From: Gracilaria gracilis
Taxonomy: Eukaryota > Rhodophyta > Florideophyceae > Gracilariales > Gracilariaceae
Reading direction: 5' to 3'
Assembly (NCBI GenBank): GCA_030374805.1
Contig: JARGSG010000004.1
Coordinates: forward strand, 124,001-188,000
DNA: 64,000 nucleotides
In this document: one piece after another, positions 10,084 to 17,314 of the stretch
Layout: each line of letters starts with the position of its first letter
Position numbering within the stretch: the first letter of the stretch is position 1
Made by a program: the position numbers and the translations under genes
The notes under the pieces: generated by a model
What the model was told of the DNA's origin: nothing
The model's database searches: none
Seen by the model: only the letters and a program-made list of their open reading frames with translations

Positions 10084-12963
10084 ATGTTTTCGCGCTTCAT
10101 ATCTCAAATGTCCGATTGGACGAAAAAGACACCACCGCCAGAGACACCTTCTTCTCCCTCGCCCACCCCGAAGGATTCTACAAATTCTCTCAATGCTATG
10201 CGCCCCAAGGCACCGCGTAGCACTCCCACACATTCGCGACAGAAGTCAGGCAACTTTTCCGAAGTTGATTTCATGGACTCTGGACTTGGTCGCTCTCTCA
10301 CTGCCGATCTTCCGGTGCTAGGTCTGCAAGACGAGCTCGATGCTTTCCAATACGATGATCATTTTGTTGAAGAGTACTTACTGTCTCGTCTTCAGGATGC
10401 TCAGAGACGGCTTCAGGAAGTGCGTGACTACATGACTACCTTAGCGGAGGAGGAGCCTGCCTCTGCGAGGAGACCCCCTCTTCCGCCTGGCGTTTCGAAT
10501 ACAGCTCCCCTTGTGGCTCTACCCACGCTAAGCATGAAGCGGTCGAGGCGTTCTGAAAGACTTTTTGTTGCCAGCTTTCGATTACCTCTTACTGTGGAGG
10601 TTACGGATGATGGCGAGGTCAAGTCTAGTATTTCAAGTGGCTCTTTAGGGCTCGTGTCTGCATTTACTGATCTTCTTGGAAGACTACCAATACGCTGGCT
10701 CGGTACACCAGCACAAACATATCAGGATGTCACTCAGATGCCGCCTCACCAACGACAGAAAATGGAGCGCCATTTCAAAAGTCGCCACCGTAGAGCCGCT
10801 GGGTTGCTTTCGTATGTCCCACTATTTCCGGACCTGAACGATGCACTTGCACATCAGGAGTTTTGCAACGCCGTAATGTGGCCGCTCTTCCACTACATTC
10901 CACTCAACTATGCGGGCGAGAAAATGTATCAGGTTGACATGTACGATGCATATGAACGCATCAATCGCTTTTACGCCGATGCATTGATTGAGGAATGGAA
11001 AAGAAGTGGTATAGATGAGTCGCAGGCCATGTTCTGGGTTCATGACTTTCATCTTTTCTTAGTGCCCAAGTTCTTGCGCGATAGACTTCCAAATGCTCGA
11101 ATAGGTTTCTCTCTTCACACACCATTTCCTGCCGGTGAGGTCTTCCGTGCGCTTGCGCCGAGAAAAGAGCTTTTAGAAGGATTGCTCGGGGCAGATTTGA
11201 TCGGGTTTCATACGTACGACTATGCTCGTCATTTTCTTTCGGTATGCGAACGACTTTTGGGTCTCACGAGCAAGCCAGATGCTGTGGACAACAAGGGGGT
11301 ATTTGTGCAAGTGGGAATATATCCCTTCGGAATTGATGCCAATACTTTTCGAACTGCGATGAAGCAGGCCAAGGTGAAGGTACTAAGAGATGAAATGCGT
11401 GAATCATTTGCTGGGAAAAAGGTGATCATCGGTGTTGATCGTCTGGACTATATCAAGGGCATTCCACACAAGTTGTTGGCCATTGAACACTTCTTGGAAA
11501 CGCACCCGGAATGGATTGGTCGTGTAGTGTTCTTGCAAGTAACTACACCGAGTCGAGCAGCGACAGAAGAATATCATACTTTCAGAGCCGAAATACTTGA
11601 GATGGTGGGGCGTATTAATGGAAGGTTCGCGACAATAGAGGACATGCCGATTCATTACCGAGAATATACTATGACATTTGAAGAGCTTTGCGCCTTGTAC
11701 TCCGCTGCAGATGTTGCACTCATCACGTCTCTTCGAGACGGCATGAATCTTGTAAGCTATGAATATATCATGTGCCAGAAAGACCGTAATGGAGTTCTCA
11801 TACTGAGTGAATTCACTGGAGCTGCCCAAAGTTTGCCTGGTGCCTTGCTTGTGAACCCGTGGAATGTAGAAGAAGTCAGCGATGCCATTTACCAAAGTCT
11901 CGAAATGCCAGACTTCGAACGTGAATTGAAGCACCAGAAGCTGTACCGTCATGTCATTATGCACACCGCGTCTGCATGGGGAGTGAGCTTCATCGACGAC
12001 CTGGTTAAGTACTCTACTGAGAGGCGAGAGAAATATAAACAACTGGTAAAGGCACCCGCGCAGAAACTCCAAGAGTCTTATAGGGCTGCGAAGGGAAAGA
12101 GATTGTTATTTTTGGACTATGATGGCACTTTGCGGAAGTTCGAGAGTCAACCAGAGCTCGCAGAGCCAACTGAGATTCTTGTCGAGCATCTGAACAGATT
12201 AACAAGTTCTGACCAGAACATTGTTTTCATTGTAACAGGCCGACAAAAATCGACAATTCTCAACTGGCTTGACAAAACTGGCGTGGGATTCGCAGTTGAA
12301 CATGGATTTTCGATCAGATGGCCGGATCATCTGAGAGAAAAGTTTGGGGGTCCGAGTAAAGCTGATGAAACGCCCGGCCTTGAAGAGGGGCTTCAACGAT
12401 ACGAGCAAGACGAAATTGTGAATGACAGTTGCGACGAGACATGGGATGATCTGATGAGCCCGCAGGATCTTATTGCTATGCGCCATGCGCTTGACTTAGC
12501 AGGTAATCTGCTTCGAAGAATAGAAGATTGCACACCTACGAGCTTCTTATCGCGGAAAGAATCCGCATACAGCTGGCATTTTCGTGATGCTGATCCTGAT
12601 TTCGCCGTGAGTAGGGCACATGATGCAAGGCAGGCTTTAGAAGAAGTACTAGCTGGAAGTCCAATGGAAGTATTAATGGGGCAGAAGATCCTATATGTTC
12701 GACCGAAAGGCGTCCACAAAGGAGCAGCTGTGGCAGAAGTGCTGCGAAGGCTAAATGATAAGGGCGAATCGCCAAGCTGGATCCTGTCGATTGGCGATGA
12801 CCGCACAGATGAGGACATGTTCACTGAATTATACCGAGCAACTAAGGAAAAGGACATAATTGTAAACACCTGTACGGTTGGACGGAAAACTACTGCGGCA
12901 AAATATTACGTTGACGGAGTGGGTGATGTTCTTGATCTTTTGGACGTCCTGCGTCCGCCATGA
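10084..12963 (+). CDS. TPS: bifunctional trehalose-6-phosphate synthase/phosphatase
   Basis: 959-residue protein that joins UDP-glucose and glucose-6-phosphate to trehalose-6-phosphate and probably dephosphorylates it. A disordered Ser/Pro-rich N-terminus (about 1-75) precedes the GT20 glycosyltransferase domain (about 135-640), with MWPLFHYIPL, WVHDFHLFLVPKFL (about 318), HTPFPAGEVFRAL, DLIGFHTYDYARHFL, GVDRLDYIKGIPHKL (about 450) and SLRDGMNLVSYEY. The C-terminal HAD phosphatase domain (about 665-955) carries the nucleophile motif LDYDGT (about 676-681), the conserved VTGR and the final motif GDDRTDEDMF (about 904). Both domains look complete, unlike plant class II proteins that have lost synthase residues. 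Single exon; no targeting signal, so cytosolic. The Ser/Thr-rich N-terminus is a likely site for phospho-regulation (inference). Confidence 0.95.
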   Translation: MFSRFISQMSDWTKKTPPPETPSSPSPTPKDSTNSLNAMRPKAPRSTPTHSRQKSGNFSEVDFMDSGLGRSLTADLPVLGLQDELDAFQYDDHFVEEYLLSRLQDAQRRLQEVRDYMTTLAEEEPASARRPPLPPGVSNTAPLVALPTLSMKRSRRSERLFVASFRLPLTVEVTDDGEVKSSISSGSLGLVSAFTDLLGRLPIRWLGTPAQTYQDVTQMPPHQRQKMERHFKSRHRRAAGLLSYVPLFPDLNDALAHQEFCNAVMWPLFHYIPLNYAGEKMYQVDMYDAYERINRFYADALIEEWKRSGIDESQAMFWVHDFHLFLVPKFLRDRLPNARIGFSLHTPFPAGEVFRALAPRKELLEGLLGADLIGFHTYDYARHFLSVCERLLGLTSKPDAVDNKGVFVQVGIYPFGIDANTFRTAMKQAKVKVLRDEMRESFAGKKVIIGVDRLDYIKGIPHKLLAIEHFLETHPEWIGRVVFLQVTTPSRAATEEYHTFRAEILEMVGRINGRFATIEDMPIHYREYTMTFEELCALYSAADVALITSLRDGMNLVSYEYIMCQKDRNGVLILSEFTGAAQSLPGALLVNPWNVEEVSDAIYQSLEMPDFERELKHQKLYRHVIMHTASAWGVSFIDDLVKYSTERREKYKQLVKAPAQKLQESYRAAKGKRLLFLDYDGTLRKFESQPELAEPTEILVEHLNRLTSSDQNIVFIVTGRQKSTILNWLDKTGVGFAVEHGFSIRWPDHLREKFGGPSKADETPGLEEGLQRYEQDEIVNDSCDETWDDLMSPQDLIAMRHALDLAGNLLRRIEDCTPTSFLSRKESAYSWHFRDADPDFAVSRAHDARQALEEVLAGSPMEVLMGQKILYVRPKGVHKGAAVAEVLRRLNDKGESPSWILSIGDDRTDEDMFTELYRATKEKDIIVNTCTVGRKTTAAKYYVDGVGDVLDLLDVLRPP

Positions 12964-13703
12964 TTCCGATTCTCGTTTGAAGGTAACCAACCCATTGCGG
13001 TAGCAGAAGTGTGAGCACCGATGAAACTTTTGCTCATATTGTATGCAAATACAATCGGCGATATCAAATCTATTACTATGTACAGATAGAGGTGGAACAG
13101 GAACTGAGGTGATGGTGTCTGCATACCAGTACTGTGTCGTATCTCCTGTGTTCGACAGCTGAGACAAGACCAGAAGCGGAATACCCACTGGGAAAAGAAT
13201 TGAGTGGCCTTCAAGGGTAAGGAAAAGCTTTATCCTCGCATGATTTGTATACAATCTGCCGCGGGTGAAGACGGAGCAACAGAGGTGCAGGAGAACTACT
13301 TTGGAGTATGTTTTAGGGTTGCACGAGCGGCATTATACACTTTGATGGGCCTGTGTTAGAATATCAGTATCGTGCAAGGTTAGCATGTCTGTCCGGAGAA
13401 ACAATTAGACCCTCTGAACTATTGGTTCCTTGACTTTTTTTCGGCTCATTCTTGTTGCTCAAGGCATTCTGCTTCGAGACAGCTCGCAACCAGTTTTCTC
13501 TACGTGTGCTTCATTTGAACACGGAAGCCATATTAACAAAACGGATCGAAACGCTTCAGAAAGTATTTAGCACCATTCGTAAAACAGGGCAGTGCAGAAC
13601 GCCATTGTACTTTCTCATATCCTTCTCTTATGAGTTGTAACGTGCACGACTGCGAAACTCAGAAGTTGATAGACGTCAGTTGTTATTCAGTGAGGCAGAA
13701 ACT
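12964..13703. other. convergent intergenic spacer
   Basis: Lies between the 3' ends of the trehalose synthase gene (+) and the Spondin_N gene (-). No ORF or structure supported. Confidence 0.5.
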
Positions 13704-14846
13704 CTACAGGCCTATTCGCAGGGCAAAGGAAATGACATATTCCTCGACAGTGGTCGTATACCTCGCAGCAAGCGCAGAGAATTGAAGATCTGGAGTCTTC
13801 GAGGATATACGGAGACCTCTTGTGTATCGAGGACTGTTGACATACATGAGGTGTTCTATACAGTGAGTGAGACGGCAATACGATTTCATCATCATAGGCA
13901 CGTTTCTAAAGTACACCATGTGGCCTGAAGTAGCACAGCTTGCATATGAATCGCACAAGACACGAGCCATACGATGCTCTGCGTACAACAGGGAGTTGGG
14001 GGGTAAATGTTTCAGCGCTGCAGCATCGACGCATACCCTTCGTTCCGGTTCAGACTGTTCAAGCATTTGGTCTTGAACCTCACTTGGAACAAATGGCTGT
14101 GGCGCTGGCGCTTGGACCGGAGCGGAGTCGTCGACGCTATTCGGAACTGATGGAGACGGGGTAGCAATTTGTGTTTGCTGAACTCTAGCTTGACCATAGG
14201 CATCCGGAGCAACTAGCTGCTCGGGCAAGACTTGTACAGTCTCGGAGGTGGGCTGGGGAAGGCTTTCGTCGTAGGCCTCTGAATTATCGATACCACCGTC
14301 CCAGCCATACAAGAGGCCTGATTGATCTGGGATGAAAGAGGCATTCTTACATGTGTCGATTCGCGAAAGACCGACAAACCAGTCGGCAGAGGGAATGATC
14401 TTGGCAATGCAACTGATTAATGTGAAGTTACCCTCTCCTTTAACGGATATGGCGAGGAAGTTTTTGGAGGTAGCGGTTGCGTTTTGATCACTGACGGGGA
14501 GGTATTGCAGAACGTCATTCTGTCGCTTGGCTTGTTCGAGCTCCTTCTCGATGAGTTCATTGGAAACATTGGTGAGCAGAGTGCGGACGCCTGGACTGAT
14601 ACGCGTGCCCGCCTGCCAGAGGTTGTAGTCGGGGTTGTGGCTGGCGCAGATGAGGGGGGAGAAGCCAGGCTCGATGGAATTATCGGTGGTGGGGAAAGAG
14701 AAGTCGGTCTCTGGGGACCAGTTGTACTCGAAGGTGATAAGATAGGACCGGATACCTGTACATGGGTAGTTGGCATGACAGAGGGGCAGGACGGCGGCGA
14801 GGAACAGGCAGAGACGGAGAAGAGGAGGGAAGAGAGGGGGAGGCAT
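13704..14846 (-). CDS. secreted Spondin_N-domain protein
   Basis: 380-residue predicted secreted protein. The chosen start (14846) gives a strong signal peptide (LLRLCLFLAAVLPLCHA); the frame is open to 15011 but that extension is Pro/Ser-rich. The mature N-terminus (about 25-205) is a Spondin_N-type domain: YLITFEYNWSPETDFSF, then ISPGVRTLLTNVS, then the hallmark IIPSADWFVGLS followed by Cys and YGWDGGIDN. In animals this domain occurs in F-spondin and in bacteria in extracellular proteins. A Gln/Pro/Val-rich linker (about 215-275) leads to a Cys-containing C-terminal region with CDSYASCATSGHMV and VNSPRYTRGLRI, which I do not recognise but which looks structured. Probable cell-surface or matrix role (inference). 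Confidence 0.72.
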   Translation of the reverse strand: MPPPLFPPLLRLCLFLAAVLPLCHANYPCTGIRSYLITFEYNWSPETDFSFPTTDNSIEPGFSPLICASHNPDYNLWQAGTRISPGVRTLLTNVSNELIEKELEQAKRQNDVLQYLPVSDQNATATSKNFLAISVKGEGNFTLISCIAKIIPSADWFVGLSRIDTCKNASFIPDQSGLLYGWDGGIDNSEAYDESLPQPTSETVQVLPEQLVAPDAYGQARVQQTQIATPSPSVPNSVDDSAPVQAPAPQPFVPSEVQDQMLEQSEPERRVCVDAAALKHLPPNSLLYAEHRMARVLCDSYASCATSGHMVYFRNVPMMMKSYCRLTHCIEHLMYVNSPRYTRGLRISSKTPDLQFSALAARYTTTVEEYVISFALRIGL

Positions 14847-15701
14847 CGAGGGGAAGGACGACGAGGGCGCGAGATGGGCAGATAGAGCAGGGTGTGGAGG
14901 CGAAGGGAAGGGAGGAAGTGTCGACGTGCTCTTATTTGATACGGCGGGAGTGGAGATGCGTGGCACACAATTGGGGGAGAGGGGAGGGGTGGGTGCCGGG
15001 GGGGGGGTCACAAAGGTTCACAAGGCGTTGGACGAGAATCTATGCACTGGGAAAGTTCTCATTGGGGATTGTTTATAAACGCCCTCAGAGACTCCCTATT
15101 CTATGTAACATTCCACCAGATCCACCCTGTACTGTACCGGGTACTTTGTCACTCAGCCGTAGGTAGAACCCAGTCCTCTGCTGCCAAGTGCTCAGACCCT
15201 CCGAGGCTCAGGTACCCATTGGTTAGCGCCCTTCGGCGTGACAGACCAGTGACAAAAACCAAACGATGAGCGCCGGATCACAGACGTGCGTGATGTTGTG
15301 CATACGTGCCGTATAGGATAGATACGGTTGTGCGCCCTTCGTGGCTTGCCGCGCATGGCACGATCGCGCGCTCTGTGTCGCTTCGTGTGGCCAATAGATG
15401 CGCGACGCTGGTGGTGCAAGTCGCGCGCGCCGTTGCCGCAGATCACATCTCACTCGCGCAGCTGCAGCTATTGGGCCAAGTGTTGCAGGTCAACTTTTCG
15501 GCGGCATCTCTTCACTTGCATGCGATTGAAGTCCAGACCCGCAGCGTCTGGACCTTCGTCAGTATATCTCGTCAGACGCCAGAGATTCAGCCTCGCCCCA
15601 GCAGCTGCAACCCACACACCTCTCCGTCTCAAGCATTTCTCTCGAGTTGATGATGATCGTGCACCATCATCTTCCACAACCACGCGCGCCCGTTTACATA
15701 C
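14847..15701. other. 5' flank of the Spondin_N gene up to the retrotransposon
   Basis: GC-rich, with a G-run near 14999-15008. Several overlapping short ORFs on both strands, none protein-like. The Copia element interrupted this spacer at 15706/15707. Confidence 0.45.
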
Positions 15702-15706
15702 AGTTT
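15702..15706. repeat. left target-site duplication (AGTTT)
   Basis: AGTTT directly precedes the 5' LTR and is repeated at 22945-22949 directly after the 3' LTR. Five bp is the usual duplication size for Ty1/Copia integrases. Confidence 0.95.
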
Positions 15707-15823
15707 TGTGGACAGCTGTACACGGTGCTCAAGGCCCAGCCGCCGTTGGCGGGCCTCTTTGTGTCAGCCATCACTACGCGCTCATGTGCCCAGCCCCCTG
15801 AGCGCCCTATCACTTTGAGCTCG

Positions 15824-15850
15824 GGCGCGCCTCCGCGCTAGAGGCGCGCC
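15824..15850. repeat. LTR hairpin 1
   Basis: Arms GGCGCGCCTC (15824-15833) and GAGGCGCGCC (15841-15850) with a 7-nt loop. Also present in the 3' LTR at 22738-22764. Confidence 0.8.
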
Positions 15851-15871
15851 TAACACCACTACAATAAAATA

Positions 15872-15903
15872 CCGGGACTCCGCAGCGCCTGCGCGAGTCC
15901 CGG
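15872..15903. promoter_or_regulatory. LTR hairpin 2, just after AATAAA
   Basis: CCGGGACTCCGCAG pairs with CTGCG-C-GAGTCCCGG: a 14-bp stem with one bulged C and a CGC loop, four bases after AATAAA. The position suggests a role in LTR polyadenylation or transcription start (inference). Repeated at 22786-22817. Confidence 0.75.
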
Positions 15904-16012
15904 GGGAGCCAGCACGGAGAGAACAGTCTCTCCCTCTTTCTGCTGGTCCTTGCTCCCGTTTGCTCTAGCCGGCCCGCTCGTCAACCCCACTCGCCTTGCT
16001 ACCGTCTACGCG

Positions 16013-17314
16013 ATGGACAACGCCACCCCAGTTATGGGCCCAGGTTTACGTTCCTCTAAACCACTTTCACCCACCGATCCTCCGATGTTTAAGCCGGAAG
16101 GCGACCTCCAAGAGTATCGCCGCGACGTTTCACGTTGGGTCGAAACCATACAAGCCGCCGCAGAGAAAGGCACCGACCGGTTGTACAAAACTGTCTACGC
16201 CACTCTTGCTCGTCACTTTTATGACCGTGGCTTACCTCGTGAGCAGAAATCTATAGTTGATGAGGCAGTCGCTAAGCAACTTATCGATTTAAATCACAAC
16301 GATCAAATTGAGGCAGTCAAGGATATTGTCAAACTCATCGCCGTTGATCCTCCAATTGCGATCGTCACCCGCCTAATATCTTCCTTCACGGATGTGACGC
16401 AATGCAGACGTCGTCGAAGCGAGGATCTCAATTCATTCGTCTCCCGCTTCCGAGGTTTAGCCGCCGACCACCTTATGCACGTGGGATTATCGACCTCCTC
16501 GCAGGTTAGTGAGGTCTTGGCAATAACCCTTCTCAACAATGCTATGCTCAGCGAGGAGACGCTTACCAATGCCAAGCTTCAACTGGTGGCGCTCGCCGAA
16601 GCCCGCCAGAGAGACCAACCGGAACCGGAAGTCTCAATCTCGCGAAGCTCTCATGCTTCTGTTCTCGAATTCTTTGAGAAGTTCTCGGACCTCTTCAACT
16701 CCGACGAAGCTCTGCCGCTGTCCTCCGACAACGCTAATACCGTTCGTCGCAAGGCTACTGACATAGTCAGCGGAGCACAGGGACTTCTCGAAGGGTACAC
16801 AGAAGTCATTGAGTACCTGAATGATCGCTCTCCTGAAGAGAATCAAATCCGTGACATGTTCTCCACCGGCCCCCGTTGCAAGTTGAACCTCGACGACGCA
16901 GTTAAGGTCATTCGCAATCTGACTTTCACGCCAAAGGCGTCTGAGAAAGCGTACACGAAGGCCGACATCGAGAACATGGTCGGGCAGCGCGTTCAACAAG
17001 CGCTGGCCGCCTTCCAGAAGCAAGGCGGTACGAGGCAGGGTACCGATACTTCCCAGCAGACCAGGAACAAGCAGCGTGGTACCAGCTCTCGACCTCGTCA
17101 GTCAAACAAACGCAAGAACGAACGAGAGTCGGGGTACTGCTTCGACTGTGGTTCCAAGACGCACCTTCGAGGAAGTTATGAATGCCAGAGTCCTTCCCAT
17201 GAGACCAAGCGTATCCGCGCACAAAAGGAGAAAAGAGCTAAGTCGGAAACGGGCGATAGAGCAGACAAGGGTTTTCACAAAGGCTCCAACCCCTCCCAAC
17301 GCAGTCATCTCTAA
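16013..17314 (+). CDS. gag: Copia gag
   Basis: 433-residue nucleocapsid/capsid polyprotein. It is largely helical through about residue 330, with a capsid-like region FVSRFRGLAADHLMHVGL near 145, and turns basic and Gln/Arg-rich after about 345. A single zinc knuckle variant (C-x2-C-x4-H-x6-C, CFDCGSKTHLRGSYEC) lies near residue 380. The first ATG (16013) is inside the U5 end of the LTR; an alternative in-frame ATG at 16034 lies inside the primer-binding site. The terminator is at 17312-17314, after the pol frame has opened at 17260, so pol is reached by a -1 shift. No stop or frame break within gag. Confidence 0.9.
   Translation: MDNATPVMGPGLRSSKPLSPTDPPMFKPEGDLQEYRRDVSRWVETIQAAAEKGTDRLYKTVYATLARHFYDRGLPREQKSIVDEAVAKQLIDLNHNDQIEAVKDIVKLIAVDPPIAIVTRLISSFTDVTQCRRRRSEDLNSFVSRFRGLAADHLMHVGLSTSSQVSEVLAITLLNNAMLSEETLTNAKLQLVALAEARQRDQPEPEVSISRSSHASVLEFFEKFSDLFNSDEALPLSSDNANTVRRKATDIVSGAQGLLEGYTEVIEYLNDRSPEENQIRDMFSTGPRCKLNLDDAVKVIRNLTFTPKASEKAYTKADIENMVGQRVQQALAAFQKQGGTRQGTDTSQQTRNKQRGTSSRPRQSNKRKNERESGYCFDCGSKTHLRGSYECQSPSHETKRIRAQKEKRAKSETGDRADKGFHKGSNPSQRSHL
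16031..16043 (+). other. primer-binding site, initiator tRNA anticodon-stem type
   Basis: GTTATGGGCCCAG lies immediately after the LTR. It is complementary to the anticodon arm of eukaryotic initiator tRNA-Met (CTGGGCCCATAAC), the half-tRNA priming mode known from Drosophila copia, rather than to a tRNA 3' end. It overlaps the gag coding sequence. Confidence 0.85.

Larger units (their letters stand above)
15707..16030 (+). repeat. 5' LTR
   Basis: Starts TGTGGACAGC and ends GCCACCCCA. It contains an AATAAA at 15863-15868 (possible TATA-like or poly(A) signal) followed by a strong stem-loop, and near its end (16013) the ATG of gag. Confidence 0.96.

Noticed and set aside
11404..12072. 222-codon minus ORF inside the trehalose synthase gene
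   Set aside because: Shadow of a highly conserved plus-strand enzyme; no protein-like features.
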